Part shown: positions 25,935-35,973 of the stretch, piece after piece
How the letters are laid out: every line of letters begins with the position of its first letter
Numbering within the stretch: position 1 is the first letter of the stretch
Assembly: GCA_964608025.1 (NCBI GenBank)
Contig: CAZSLO010000019.1
Span: forward strand, 1-64,000
Length of the DNA stretch: 64,000 nt
Reading direction: 5' to 3'
Origin: CAZSLO01 sp964608025
GTDB taxonomy: Bacteria; Chloroflexota; Dehalococcoidia; Lucifugimonadales; CAJWER01
Program-made: the position numbers and the translations under genes
Notes under the pieces: generated by a model
Database searches by the model: none
Seen by the model: the letters and a program-made list of their open reading frames with translations, nothing else
What the model was told of the DNA's origin: nothing

Positions 25935-26708
25935 TTACTTTCGCCTGCGATTCCGACGTCTCTTCCGTATTGGCATCTCTTTTGTTGGAGATGCCGTACC
26001 CGAGGCCATGTTTGTGATAGCTTCTTTCTCTCCGGATTGATCAGGCTTTTGATTTTCCGCCGGAGTTCTGGTTGAATCCGGGAAAAATTCTAGCCAGATA
26101 AACGCAGCTACCAGACATGCCATTCCAATGGGTCCATTAGGAGATGCGTGGCTCATTCCAAATATCAACGCTGCAAGAATCATCAGGGCAACTGGACCCC
26201 TAGGGGCACCAGCCATTCGTATACCTACTGCCGCCGATATAACGCCAATTATCCAGGCCAGTGCCCCTGTCCAGGAAAAGAGGGAAACATTTCCCACGAC
26301 AGGATTATTCCAGAGTGATTCGATAGCCCCTTCGATCGCGTTTTGTTGTGAAACGGGGAGCTCTTTAGTATCTCGGACTAACACTCCTATGGCAATTCCG
26401 GCGACGGCGTCAAGTACCGTGTAAAACACTACAAACACTACCATGGAAACACGTGCAATGATTGCCGCGATACTATTGAGTTCCCGGACTACCAAATATA
26501 CTCCCAGACCAACTAGGGCCAGCAACGGTACTTGGACAAGGTGGATGATTAGCCACTGGTCAATGACTGGTGCTAGTACCCTGTACCTTGTGAATGGGCC
26601 CAGATTTCCCTCCGAATCGAATGGAAGCGATTCGAAGTGCCAAACTTCTACTAAGCCGAGAAATAGTGGGGCACCTATTACCACAAGTCTTATTAAGGCT
26701 AATTTCAT
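25935..26708 (-). CDS. Polytopic membrane protein of unknown function
   Basis: A 257-residue protein with about six hydrophobic segments (roughly residues 5-25, 50-75, 80-110, 140-170, 172-188 and 190-210) and a highly basic cytoplasmic tail ending in RKRRRNRRRK. No transporter or enzyme motif is recognised. It begins 152 bases from the divergent TIM-barrel gene at 26861 and is followed by the enolase-superfamily gene on the same strand (26 bases), so cotranscription is possible. Confidence 0.75.
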   Translation of the reverse strand: MKLALIRLVVIGAPLFLGLVEVWHFESLPFDSEGNLGPFTRYRVLAPVIDQWLIIHLVQVPLLALVGLGVYLVVRELNSIAAIIARVSMVVFVVFYTVLDAVAGIAIGVLVRDTKELPVSQQNAIEGAIESLWNNPVVGNVSLFSWTGALAWIIGVISAAVGIRMAGAPRGPVALMILAALIFGMSHASPNGPIGMACLVAAFIWLEFFPDSTRTPAENQKPDQSGEKEAITNMASGTASPTKEMPIRKRRRNRRRK

Positions 26709-26860
26709 TGGGTTAATTTCATCTCAGATATGTGACCACTCTAAGTGATACTCAACTCTAGGACAACTGTGCAAATGTTGGATTTGGTGTTCTTTTAGAC
26801 AAGGGTTTACGTGATAGGTGAGTATATATATTCTGTAGTTACATATAACGGAGCTTAATT

Positions 26861-28438
26861 ATGTTTAGACCAAGATTAATTTACTATAACGATGCCCACC
26901 ACTTCCACGCAAAAAGGATAGAGCCACCTGCAACTATTCACATGCTTCAATGGCCGGTAGATGAAATCGCTGGCACCGGTGTTGATCTCTTGGTTTTTGG
27001 ACTGGGTTATGGGGATGTCTATTTCCATCAAAGTAAAGTTGGAAGGGTAGTAGGTCAAGAAAAAGACGTTTGGGAAAATTACATAGACTGGCGGATAATG
27101 CGAATGGTAGAAGAGTCTTGGAAACTGGGTACTGATCAACTAAGGGAGGTTATCCTTAGAGGACGTGAGATTGGAATGAAAGTGTTTCCAAGCTTGAAAC
27201 TCAATGATCCTGCACAGCCTGGTCAAGAACGTTGTGGTTGGCTCAAATGGAGACGGGGTGCAGAAGTTTGTATTAGGGAGGCGGGTTCAACACCTGGGAC
27301 TGAATGGTGTTACGACTTCAGCCTTGCAGAAGTCCGTCAAGATAAGCTAGGGATGGTTCGAGAAGTGCTGGAAGACTACGAGGCTGATGGGATTGAACTA
27401 GATTTCATGTTTCGACCACAGTATTTCCGACAATCCGAAATAGAACAAAATATTCCTGTAATGAGTGAGTTCGTTTCTAATGTTCGAAGCTTAGCAACTG
27501 AGATTGGTTTACGCCAAAATCGACAGATCAATGTTATCGCACGGGTTGATGATAATAGAGAGAGAAACATGGCATCAGGCCTAGATGTTGTTGCCTGGCT
27601 AGAGGCAGGATCGCTAGACGGTGTTGTTGGACAGGAACCGCAATCGTTTTTTAACACCCAGCCAACGCCGAGCTGGATTTCAGATGCTGCAAACAATGCC
27701 GTTGTTTTATTGATTAGTCGACCACCGAGAAGAGTCTACGATGAACGAACGTCATTCCCCAGTATCGAAATGTATAGGGCGCTTTCACAAACTTTGCGTA
27801 ACCAAGGATTTTCAGGATTATATTTAGGGTATTTGCCTTGGCCCTTATCTGGAGAAGAGTATGAGGTTCTTAGGGAAGTTGCATACCCGGAAATTTTCTA
27901 TAGAAGAAACAAACGGTATTTCATACAGCCAGGGGATAGTGATGAAAGCCAGTTACCCTTACCGACCGATCAGCAGATACCGGTTGTACTGAAAGATGGT
28001 GAGACGGTGGTTGCAAAGGTATTTGTAGCAGACGATCTAGAAGAAGCCTACTCTGATCGGGAAATGAGGCCACCTATCCTGACATTGAGGTTTGCGTTTT
28101 ATTGTATCGAAGACGATGTGGAAATTCGTTTCAATGGACGAATGTTGTCATTGGAGGATTGTGAAATTTCCGATGAACGTGCACTTACTATGCCAGTATC
28201 ACTTCGGAACCCAATCTCAGCTCCCACAGGTTTTTCTGCGCACTGGTTCCGGTTCAATCTCGAACCCAAAGAAGTAGTTCAGGGTGAAAATATCGTAGAG
28301 ATTAAAATGAAAACAATGTCGAAGACAGCTGGATTCACACGCAGCCTCAATGGTGTTGAAATTTTGATGCGCTACAAGGATTTCGTTCGACCTGAGGGAC
28401 TTGGCACTGTCAGGATAGGGCTACGGGGTGGTGGATAG
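26861..28438 (+). CDS. TIM-barrel glycoside-hydrolase-like protein of unknown substrate
   Basis: A 525-residue protein. After an N-terminal YYNDAHHFH segment it shows barrel features: EVILRGREIGMKVFPSL, DGIELDFMFRPQYF, and NVIARVDDNRERNMASGLDVVAWLEAGSLDGV. A beta-sandwich-like C-terminal region follows from about residue 370. The layout resembles family-10-like glycosyl hydrolase proteins common in Chloroflexota. The second large gene at 38630 shares the NDAH motif and barrel order but is a distant relative. Two acidic residues in ELDF could be catalytic; I cannot name the substrate. ATG start with GGAG eight bases upstream. Confidence 0.75.
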   Translation: MFRPRLIYYNDAHHFHAKRIEPPATIHMLQWPVDEIAGTGVDLLVFGLGYGDVYFHQSKVGRVVGQEKDVWENYIDWRIMRMVEESWKLGTDQLREVILRGREIGMKVFPSLKLNDPAQPGQERCGWLKWRRGAEVCIREAGSTPGTEWCYDFSLAEVRQDKLGMVREVLEDYEADGIELDFMFRPQYFRQSEIEQNIPVMSEFVSNVRSLATEIGLRQNRQINVIARVDDNRERNMASGLDVVAWLEAGSLDGVVGQEPQSFFNTQPTPSWISDAANNAVVLLISRPPRRVYDERTSFPSIEMYRALSQTLRNQGFSGLYLGYLPWPLSGEEYEVLREVAYPEIFYRRNKRYFIQPGDSDESQLPLPTDQQIPVVLKDGETVVAKVFVADDLEEAYSDREMRPPILTLRFAFYCIEDDVEIRFNGRMLSLEDCEISDERALTMPVSLRNPISAPTGFSAHWFRFNLEPKEVVQGENIVEIKMKTMSKTAGFTRSLNGVEILMRYKDFVRPEGLGTVRIGLRGGG

Positions 28439-28566
28439 AATTGTTTAGGTTTCGAAGTGTTTCTTATCCGAATTCTGAAGATGATTTCGTTGATTGACGA
28501 TTTTGAACAAGCACTGCTACACTCGCCTCAAAGTGAGCTACGGGATAGGCTAGTTTAGGAGACTTT

Positions 28567-29733
28567 TTGAACGCTGAAAATGCCAAGCCTTTAAGCCAGA
28601 TTACTGTTTTAGACATGACAGTCAATGTTCCAGGGCCGTTTTGCTCGACCATCCTTTGCGATCTTGGTGCCCGGGTAATTAAAGTCGAGCCTCCTGGTGG
28701 GGATCCACTTCGGCATAGTAAGGGAATTTGGGATAGCATCAATCGGGGCAAAGATAGCATCGTATTGGACCTTAAGACCGAAGGCGGCCAGCGGGTACTA
28801 CATGGACTCGCAACAAAAACCGACATCGTTCTTGAGGGCTGGCGGCCCGGCGTAGCGTCTAGGCTTGCAGCTAGTTATGACATTTTGTCTAAGATAAACC
28901 CGTCATTAGTATACTGCTCAATCTCTGGATTTGGACAGACCGGTCCCTGGCGTGAACGTTCAGGTCATGATGTTAACTATCTCGCTCTTAGTGGATACAT
29001 GGGACTTCAAAGTTCGATTGAAGGGCGCCCTTGGTCTCCTGCTGTGCTCTTTTCTGACCTAGTATCAGGATTGTATGCTGCGATTACTACCCTCGCGTCG
29101 ATAGCTGGGAGAGGAATCAGTGGTAAGGGGACCTATATTGACTTGTCAATGACTGATGCGGCATTGTCTCTACTAGGGTTAGAAGTGGGCAGAATGGCAG
29201 ATCCAGCAGAATCCAAGCTCAGCCCGAATGTAACTTTTATACCCCACTACGGGTTGTTCCAATGTGCCGATGATAGGTGGCTGAGTTTAGGTATTGTCCA
29301 TGAGAATCATTTCTGGGATCAGTTTTGTTTAGTATCTGGTCTTGATCGTTTTATCGGGATGGATCTTGACCATAGATTGAGAAAGGCTGGGAGTATCAAA
29401 TCTGCGTTAGAAGAGGTGTTTCGAACTCGGACATCAACAGAATGGGAATGTTTACTTGTCGAAGCTGACATACCCGCATCGATCGTGATGGAGCTGGCCG
29501 ATGTTTTTGAAATAGAACAGTTTCGTCATAGGGAGATCTTCAATTTTATTGGTGGCCAAACTTTCCTTGGTCAACCGGCTCGGTTTTCCACTGGAAGAAT
29601 AGGTCCAACAAAGGCCTCACCTAGGCTCGGGGAGCAAACGAATTTGTTGTTAGCTGAACTCGATTACACGTCTGAAGAAGTGGATAAACTTACGAGAGAC
29701 AAGGTTTTTGGGTCTTCTGAGGACACTTTGTGA
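28567..29733 (+). CDS. CaiB/BaiF (class III) CoA-transferase
   Basis: A 388-residue family III CoA-transferase. The N-terminal segment (LDMTVNVPGPFCSTILCDLGARVIKVEPPGGDP) is typical, and the catalytic Asp falls in VLFSDLVSG. These enzymes move CoA between carboxylic acids such as formate, oxalate or carnitine derivatives; the specific acid is unknown. The start is TTG with AGGAG six bases upstream. The next gene, an AMP-forming CoA ligase, overlaps its stop by four bases, so the two are coupled and probably work on one substrate. Confidence 0.93.
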   Translation: MNAENAKPLSQITVLDMTVNVPGPFCSTILCDLGARVIKVEPPGGDPLRHSKGIWDSINRGKDSIVLDLKTEGGQRVLHGLATKTDIVLEGWRPGVASRLAASYDILSKINPSLVYCSISGFGQTGPWRERSGHDVNYLALSGYMGLQSSIEGRPWSPAVLFSDLVSGLYAAITTLASIAGRGISGKGTYIDLSMTDAALSLLGLEVGRMADPAESKLSPNVTFIPHYGLFQCADDRWLSLGIVHENHFWDQFCLVSGLDRFIGMDLDHRLRKAGSIKSALEEVFRTRTSTEWECLLVEADIPASIVMELADVFEIEQFRHREIFNFIGGQTFLGQPARFSTGRIGPTKASPRLGEQTNLLLAELDYTSEEVDKLTRDKVFGSSEDTL

Positions 29734-31373
29734 TAATGAATCAGAGATACCAGATCGGCGACTATCACCAAACATACCGTACCTTCAGCCAAGTTGTACC
29801 TGAGGTATACAACTGGGCATATCAAGTGTTCGATGAATGGGGACGGAATTCTAACAAAGTAGCGATGGTTTGGGTTGGACAAGACGGAAATTCTCGTGAA
29901 GTAACTTTCAGTGAAATGGGTGTTAGGTCCAAACGCCTGGCAAACGCCTTGACTGGGATGGGTGTAAAGAGAGGCGAACGGGTATTTACGATGTTACCCA
30001 GGATCGTTGAGTGGTGGGAAATCATGTTGGGTTGTATGAGAGGTGGACAGGTTCCTGTACCTGGGACCACGCTATTAACCACCAAGGATATCTCCTACCG
30101 GATCAATATCTCTGAAGCAAAGATCGCTATTACAGACCCCGATAATTTCGATAAAATCGAATCGGTGTTAGGGGAATGCCCGACCTTAGAAAAAATCTTA
30201 GTTGTTGGCGGCAAGGGCCCGTGGGTTGAATATGAAGATTTGTTGAGATTGGCATCCGATGAATTGCCTCACCCTTGCAATCGTTCTGATGATCCTCTCG
30301 TAATATATTTCACCTCCGGAACCACCGGTCACCCTAAAATGGTGATGAATACCCACTCAACTTACCCAATAGGACACCTCGCTACCGGAAAATTCTGGCT
30401 TGATAATAGGGCAAGTGATCTACATTGGACTCTTGCTGATACTGGGTGGGCTCAAGCTGCGTGGACGAGTTTCTTCGCTCCTTGGAACATGGGTGCTGGA
30501 ATATTCATTTGGGATTCCAGGGGCCGTTTTGAGGCTAAGAATACACTCCGAATGTTCGAAGAGTATCCAATCACAACGTTTTTTGCGCCGCCCACAGCTT
30601 ATCGGATGATGGTTCAGGAAAATCTTGCTGAATTCAATCCGAAAGTCCTTCGACATACGGTTGGCGCTGGTGAAGCAGTCAACCCTGAAGTGATTGATGA
30701 ATGGAGAGAACATACAGGTTTACACATCTGGGAAGGTTATGGTCAAACAGAAACAACCTTACTGGCTGCGACTTTTCCAGGAATGGAGTACCGACCAGCT
30801 TCGATGGGTGTAACATGTCCTGGATACTACATGGCAATTGTTGATGAGGATGGCAACGAGCTTGAAAATGGGGAAGAAGGTGAAATTGCTGTACGTACTG
30901 AGCCTGAATGGCCAGTGGGCCTGTTTCCAGGATATTGGCGTAATCCGGATGCAAACGCTAGATCGTTCAGGAATGGTTGGTATTACACCGGCGATTTAGC
31001 CACTCAAGATCCCGATGGTTATTTTTGGTTTGTGGGACGAAATGATGACGTTATCATAAGCTCGTCATATCGCATAGGACCGTTTGAGGTAGAATCGGCA
31101 TTAGTCGAACACGATTCTGTAGCAGAAGCTGCAGTTGTTGGTAAGCCTGACGTACTGCGGAGCGAAATTGTCAAGGCATTCATAAAATTGGCACCTGGCT
31201 ACGACCCCTCTGATGAACTGGTTGGGACCCTGCAGGACCACGTAAAGCTAGTTACGGCTCCTTATAAGTATCCGCGTGAAATTGAATTTGTGGATGAACT
31301 TCCAAAGACGATTAGTGGAAAAATAAGACGAGCGGAGCTACGGCGGATTGAACGTATAAACACCCATAGCTGA
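29730..31373 (+). CDS. AMP-forming acyl-CoA synthetase
   Basis: A 547-residue member of the adenylate-forming superfamily, which activates a carboxylic acid with ATP and CoA. Motifs are complete: phosphate loop YFTSGTTGHPKMV, the GYGQTET segment, YTGDLATQDPDGYFWFVGRNDD, and the C-terminal catalytic Lys in PKTISGKIRRAE. The overall layout resembles medium-chain or benzoate-type ligases. A GTG at 29730 overlaps the CoA-transferase stop and is preferred because GAGGA lies six bases upstream; an ATG follows at 29736. It forms a coupled pair with the CoA-transferase. Confidence 0.93.
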   Translation: MIMNQRYQIGDYHQTYRTFSQVVPEVYNWAYQVFDEWGRNSNKVAMVWVGQDGNSREVTFSEMGVRSKRLANALTGMGVKRGERVFTMLPRIVEWWEIMLGCMRGGQVPVPGTTLLTTKDISYRINISEAKIAITDPDNFDKIESVLGECPTLEKILVVGGKGPWVEYEDLLRLASDELPHPCNRSDDPLVIYFTSGTTGHPKMVMNTHSTYPIGHLATGKFWLDNRASDLHWTLADTGWAQAAWTSFFAPWNMGAGIFIWDSRGRFEAKNTLRMFEEYPITTFFAPPTAYRMMVQENLAEFNPKVLRHTVGAGEAVNPEVIDEWREHTGLHIWEGYGQTETTLLAATFPGMEYRPASMGVTCPGYYMAIVDEDGNELENGEEGEIAVRTEPEWPVGLFPGYWRNPDANARSFRNGWYYTGDLATQDPDGYFWFVGRNDDVIISSSYRIGPFEVESALVEHDSVAEAAVVGKPDVLRSEIVKAFIKLAPGYDPSDELVGTLQDHVKLVTAPYKYPREIEFVDELPKTISGKIRRAELRRIERINTHS

Positions 31374-31442
31374 TATGCGTTGTTGATTAACCCATGGAAC
31401 TGTATATATCGTAAAAAAACCTAGTTGTGTACGCTAAAAGTC

Positions 31443-31457
31443 GAACTTAAGAAGTTC
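31443..31457. repeat. Short palindrome in the gap before the acyl-CoA dehydrogenase gene
   Basis: GAACTT-AAG-AAGTTC is a perfect inverted repeat with 6-base arms. It lies between the acyl-CoA synthetase stop and the acyl-CoA dehydrogenase start. It could be an operator half-site pair, but no promoter is clearly placed beside it. Confidence 0.3.
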
Positions 31458-31630
31458 TGATAAATAGTGAGATGACTATATTGATATGGTGCTAACAGGG
31501 CGGTTTAAATATCTAATTTAGATAGATAGCTGTTTAGATCCAATAATGTTATTCACCATATTTGGTATTCTCATCCCCTACAGTTCATTATAATCAGCGG
31601 TTACCAAGTTCATGGTCCAGAGGTTGTTAC

Positions 31631-32776
31631 ATGGAATATTTCCGAGATGAACACGAGTTATTCAGGTTAGCAGTGCGTCGGTTCGTTCAAGAAAAGATCA
31701 CCCCAAACGTAGACGATTGGGAAGAGAATGGGGAAATTCCACGTGATCTGTTTCTCCAACTGGGGCAACTGGGATTCCTTGGAATAGAGTACCCGGACAC
31801 TTACGGTGGTAGCAACGCTGATTTTTGGATGACTGTAGTGCTGGCAGAAGAGTTGGCACGCTGCCGTGCCGGTGGAGTTGCATTCAGCGTAATTGTTCAT
31901 ACAGATATGTCTTCCCCTTGGCTTGCTAGACTAGGTACTGAAGATCAAAAGACTGAATACTTGCCATCCATTATCAAGGGAGAAAAAGTTTGCGCTTTGG
32001 CTATCACAGAACCCGGTGCAGGTTCAGATATGGGTGGAATCACCACGAACGCGAAAAGGGATAACAATCACTGGGTGATTAATGGGTCAAAGACATTCAC
32101 TACGAATGGGGTTTATGGTGATCTTTACTTTGTATCTGCAAGGACTGGATCACATGGTCCCAGACATCGTCAGATCTCCCAGTTCTTGGTTGAACGAGAC
32201 ACTCCGGGTCTTGTTGTAACTAAAAAACTAGATAAGACCGGGATGCTTTCTTCAGATACGGCAGAGCTTGTTTTTGACGATGTAAAGGTGCCGGAGACTA
32301 GTCTTTTAGGTAAAGAGAATAGGGGATTCTATCAGCTTGCTTCTGGTCTACAGCGTGAACGGTTGATCGCCGCCATCCTCAGTATTTCTGCTTCCAATCA
32401 GGCTTTAGAAGATTCTAAAGTTTACCTGAAGCAACGTACTGCGTTTGACCGTCCACTATCCGATCTTCAATCTCTAAGGCATCGTTTCACTAATATAGCT
32501 ACTGAATTGGAGGCTGCTCGTCAGCTAACATATTATGCTTCAGCATTGTTTGCTAATGGAAAAGAAGCTGAGAAAATTGTCTCTATGGCGAAGCTTTATT
32601 CTACCGAGGTTGCTAATCGCATAGCCTATGAAGCAGTTCAGTTTCATGGTGGATATGGGTATATACGTGAAACGCCGGTCGAACGCTTTGCTAGGGATTA
32701 CAGGCTGTGGACTATAGCAGCTGGTTCGTCTGAGATAATGCGGGAAATTATCGGGAAGCGGTTGCTTGATGATTAA
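31631..32776 (+). CDS. Acyl-CoA dehydrogenase
   Basis: A 381-residue flavoprotein that introduces a 2,3 double bond in an acyl-CoA. Motifs include AITEPGAGSDMGG, the QFHGGYGYIRE region and WTIAAGSSEIMREIIGKRLL. The classic catalytic Glu of the C-terminal helix is replaced (AAGSSE), while QRERLIAA carries a Glu in the position used by isovaleryl-/long-chain-type enzymes, so that Glu is the likely base. The ATG at 31631 with AGAGG seven bases upstream is preferred over a start at 31562. It lies downstream of the CoA-activating pair on the same strand, 257 bases away. Confidence 0.93.
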   Translation: MEYFRDEHELFRLAVRRFVQEKITPNVDDWEENGEIPRDLFLQLGQLGFLGIEYPDTYGGSNADFWMTVVLAEELARCRAGGVAFSVIVHTDMSSPWLARLGTEDQKTEYLPSIIKGEKVCALAITEPGAGSDMGGITTNAKRDNNHWVINGSKTFTTNGVYGDLYFVSARTGSHGPRHRQISQFLVERDTPGLVVTKKLDKTGMLSSDTAELVFDDVKVPETSLLGKENRGFYQLASGLQRERLIAAILSISASNQALEDSKVYLKQRTAFDRPLSDLQSLRHRFTNIATELEAARQLTYYASALFANGKEAEKIVSMAKLYSTEVANRIAYEAVQFHGGYGYIRETPVERFARDYRLWTIAAGSSEIMREIIGKRLLDD

Positions 32777-32788
32777 AATGGTAATTCA

Positions 32789-33643
32789 TCATCTAACCGA
32801 GTGAAATACTAGTGGTTTGAGATCTTCTGGCAGAGTTTCGTAGATCTCTTGCGGTATGGTAGGCTCGCCTTCCCCAAGAACTACACCAGTTTCTTTGGAG
32901 AGTCTATGTTTTTCAGGTTCGGAGTTTGGCAGTAAATAGTCCAAGTTGAACCACCATGGTGCGTAACGTACCGCCATCCCGAACCGAGTTTCATTGCTAT
33001 TGTTAGTACCAGAAGCATGCCAAAGACGGCTGTCGAATAGGAACACATCTCCAGCATTTCCCAATGCTTGTATTTCAGTAGGGTAGGGGCAGTTGCGGTC
33101 TATGCCGTTGTTACCCGTGGGATTATTACTTGAGCGGTGAGAGCCTGGGGCCGCATATGTCGCTCCCGTATTTTTTGTGAAGGGCGATAACATCCATACT
33201 GAGCTAAGGTGTATTACAGCATCACCGTAAGGCGCATCTATTTTTAAGGCTGCACCTTGGTTAAAAGGTTGGTCGGAGTGCCATCCTCCACGCTTATAGC
33301 CCGGAGGATTAAATTCTCCTTTTATCCAGGTAATCCTTACGTGTGGACCCCAGAAACTTTTTAGTGTGCTAATGATTCTGTCGTCTGCTAAATATGGAGC
33401 GAAGGACTGGTTATAGCTTAGCAGACCGTATGTGGGTCCGTATGCGTATCTTTCCGAAATCAATCCTTGCTGATTCAGCTTGTTATCGACGCCGAGTTCA
33501 CGGCCTTGGGCAAGGGCGGTTGCTTCCACACTTTCACGTACAGAATCTACCACTTCATAAGGGATCACCTCCCGGATGATACAAAACCCATCCTGCTTGA
33601 TGTGTTGCACAATATCTGCAACTTTTTCGTTACCAGCTTTCAT
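32789..33643 (-). CDS. Phytanoyl-CoA dioxygenase (PhyH) family Fe(II)/2-oxoglutarate oxygenase
   Basis: A 284-residue non-heme iron oxygenase. The iron triad is His122-x-Asp124 in GGWHSDQPF and His209 in RLWHASGTNN, with Arg220 in position to bind 2-oxoglutarate. PhyH-type enzymes hydroxylate the alpha carbon of branched acyl-CoA or other small molecules. It converges on the acyl-CoA dehydrogenase with only 12 bases between stops and follows acs on the same strand (73 bases). Substrate not determined. Confidence 0.93.
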   Translation of the reverse strand: MKAGNEKVADIVQHIKQDGFCIIREVIPYEVVDSVRESVEATALAQGRELGVDNKLNQQGLISERYAYGPTYGLLSYNQSFAPYLADDRIISTLKSFWGPHVRITWIKGEFNPPGYKRGGWHSDQPFNQGAALKIDAPYGDAVIHLSSVWMLSPFTKNTGATYAAPGSHRSSNNPTGNNGIDRNCPYPTEIQALGNAGDVFLFDSRLWHASGTNNSNETRFGMAVRYAPWWFNLDYLLPNSEPEKHRLSKETGVVLGEGEPTIPQEIYETLPEDLKPLVFHSVR

Positions 33644-33716
33644 CGTTTGTCATCCTACATAGCCGAGATGAATCTGTTGTCCTGCCTAAGCTTTATTGTT
33701 TATGCGTAGATGTTAT

Positions 33717-35834
33717 TTAAGATTCTTCACCAAATCGTTTAATTTCTTCAATGATTTCTTGTGGTATATCTTTTGGAACTTGTCCTGCTTGTATCTTGGC
33801 ATTTTGCACTGCTTGTTGTATCTCTTCTACGACTTCAGGATTTGCCAAAGTGGTTGTGTCGCCAACATCGACAAAATTGGAAATAGCTGCTGTGACACGC
33901 CGCATAATTTTTCCGGAACGGGTTTTAGGTAAGTCTGCAGAAACCCAGACGTTCGCCGGTCTAGCTATTGGTCCTATGATCGTGGATATAGCTTGCTTGA
34001 CTTGGTCGACAATTTCGGGCCCGGGTTCGAATCCGGGCTTCAGGGAGACATACATTTCTGGTACTCGTCCTCGGAGCTCATCGATGGCTGGTACAGCTGC
34101 AGCCTCGCTTATTGCTTCCACTGTGAGCGCTGCAGATTCGAGTTCTTTGGTCCCTAGTCTATGTCCAGCTACATTAATAACGTCATCTAATCGTCCGACA
34201 ATTCGATAGTATCTGTCTTCCGATTGCGTTGCGCCATCACCTGTGAAATAAGGCCAGTCTTGCCAGTTCTTACTGTCAGGATCACTGTTGAATTTCTTGA
34301 AATAGGTTTCAATAAACCTGTCAGGATCTCCCCAGACTGTCTGCATCATGCCAGGCCATGGTCTGGTAATGCAGATGTTGCCTGCAGTGTTGGAGCCTGG
34401 TTCTATTTCGTTTCGGTCTTCATCGTATATCACCGGGTATATGCCTAATGCTCCTGGCCCGCAGCTACCAGGTTTCATGGGTTGAAGGGCCGGTAGCGTT
34501 GCTCCCAGGAAGCCCCCAGTTTCAGTTTGCCAGTAGGTATCTACTATGACTGCTTCTTTCTTGCCTACCTCTTCGTAGTACCATCTCCACACTTCTGGCT
34601 CGATTGGTTCCCCGACGGTTGTCATATGCTTAAAGTGATAGTTATATTTCTTAGGCTCGTCAGGTCCTGCCTTGCGAAGCATACGTATTGTAGTGGGAGC
34701 TGTGTGGAAAATGTTAACGTCGAGACGCTCAGCTATACGCCATGCCCGACCGGCATCCGGGTAGTTAGGCACACCTTCGTACATGACACTCGTTGCCGCG
34801 ATGGATAGGGGACCATATACAATGTATGAGTGACCTGTAATCCAACCTATGTCAGCCATACACCAATAAACGTCGTTGGCCTGGATGTCTTGATAGAACT
34901 TGGATGTTCCTGCCACATATGAAAGATAACCGCCGGTACTGTGCTGGGCACCCTTAGGCTTGGCGGTTGTGCCACTCGTGTACATAAGAAACAGAGGGGC
35001 TTCTGCCGGCATTGATACTGGATCAACACGCTTACCTACGTAGTTTTCGAGTACATCGTCAACGAAGTGATCGCGCCCCTCTACCATGGGAGACTCAGAT
35101 TGATACTCCCCTTTATAACGTCGCCAGACCAGGACTTTGTCAACTTTCGCACCGTTTGCTTCCGCTTGCGCTACAGCTTCATCCGCTTTAATTTTGTGGT
35201 CTAGCATCGTGCCGCTACGATGGTAGCCATCCATTGTAATCAGTATATTACTACCCGAATCTACGATGCGATCACCACAGGCATTTCCGCTGAATCCACC
35301 AAAAACTTGTGAGTGGATAACCCCTAGCCGAGCGCACGCTAGCATAGTCACTGGCAGTTCGGGCATCATCGGCATATGTAACGTAACGCGGTCACCGGCT
35401 TTCAACCCGGCGAAGTCACGTAACAGGGCAGCAAATTCGTTAACGCGGACAAAGAGTTCTTGATAAGTGATGACCCGGTCTTCTTCATCTTCAAGTTCTG
35501 AAACCCAAATAAATGCTGCTTTATTCTTGTGTTCTTCTAGGTGTCGGTCTACGCAGTTATAGCAGGCATTAAGTTTTCCGCCAGAGAACCATTTCCAGAA
35601 TGGAGGATTGGAGGTGTCAAGAGTGGTGTGCCAGTATTTGTCCCAACTCAGTAGGTCGGCATATTCTCGGAAGTATTCCGGGAACTTGTCTTCAGTAAAG
35701 CGTTCAAAAACTTCTGGATCTGCAATATTAGCTTGAGAAATAAACCCAGTACTTGGGTGTATACGTTCTTCTTCTCGCCAGTGGGACGCGATCTGGGCTT
35801 CGCTAACCTCGGTATTATCGATTGGTTGCGTCAT
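33717..35834 (-). CDS. acsA: Acetyl-CoA synthetase (AMP-forming)
   Basis: A 705-residue enzyme making acetyl-CoA from acetate, ATP and CoA, somewhat longer than the usual 650. Motifs are MYTSGTTAKPKGAQHSTGGYL, VDTYWQTETGG, FTGDGATQSEDRYYRIVGRLDD and the C-terminal PKTRSGKIMRR with the regulatory and catalytic Lys. Start is ATG. A candidate promoter TTGAAA-N17-TATCCT lies 78-101 bases upstream. The phyH gene follows on the same strand. It supports acetate use as a carbon source. Confidence 0.95.
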   Translation of the reverse strand: MTQPIDNTEVSEAQIASHWREEERIHPSTGFISQANIADPEVFERFTEDKFPEYFREYADLLSWDKYWHTTLDTSNPPFWKWFSGGKLNACYNCVDRHLEEHKNKAAFIWVSELEDEEDRVITYQELFVRVNEFAALLRDFAGLKAGDRVTLHMPMMPELPVTMLACARLGVIHSQVFGGFSGNACGDRIVDSGSNILITMDGYHRSGTMLDHKIKADEAVAQAEANGAKVDKVLVWRRYKGEYQSESPMVEGRDHFVDDVLENYVGKRVDPVSMPAEAPLFLMYTSGTTAKPKGAQHSTGGYLSYVAGTSKFYQDIQANDVYWCMADIGWITGHSYIVYGPLSIAATSVMYEGVPNYPDAGRAWRIAERLDVNIFHTAPTTIRMLRKAGPDEPKKYNYHFKHMTTVGEPIEPEVWRWYYEEVGKKEAVIVDTYWQTETGGFLGATLPALQPMKPGSCGPGALGIYPVIYDEDRNEIEPGSNTAGNICITRPWPGMMQTVWGDPDRFIETYFKKFNSDPDSKNWQDWPYFTGDGATQSEDRYYRIVGRLDDVINVAGHRLGTKELESAALTVEAISEAAAVPAIDELRGRVPEMYVSLKPGFEPGPEIVDQVKQAISTIIGPIARPANVWVSADLPKTRSGKIMRRVTAAISNFVDVGDTTTLANPEVVEEIQQAVQNAKIQAGQVPKDIPQEIIEEIKRFGEES

Positions 35835-35906
35835 AGCTTAGGCGCTCCTCGGAGTTATTGTTTTCTGGTAGCGGTTGAACTGGATTTTGTTATCAACCGG
35901 GAGGGA

Positions 35907-35935
35907 AGGATATCAGCGGTAAAAGGGGGTTTCAA
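35907..35935 (-). promoter_or_regulatory. Promoter candidate of acsA
   Basis: On the minus strand, TTGAAA (35935-35930) and TATCCT (35912-35907) are 17 bases apart, about 75 bases before the start codon. A 7-bp inverted repeat CGGTTGA/TCAACCG lies between the promoter and the gene. Confidence 0.45.
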
Positions 35936-35973
35936 GCTTATAAATTGTGCTTATGAACAAATAAGAAGCTAAC

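Noticed and set aside
34020..34037. tRNA T-arm-like sequence (CCCGG, then GTTCGAAT, then CCGGG)
   Set aside because: It lies inside the acsA coding frame, which encodes conserved protein there, and no acceptor, D or anticodon arm surrounds it.
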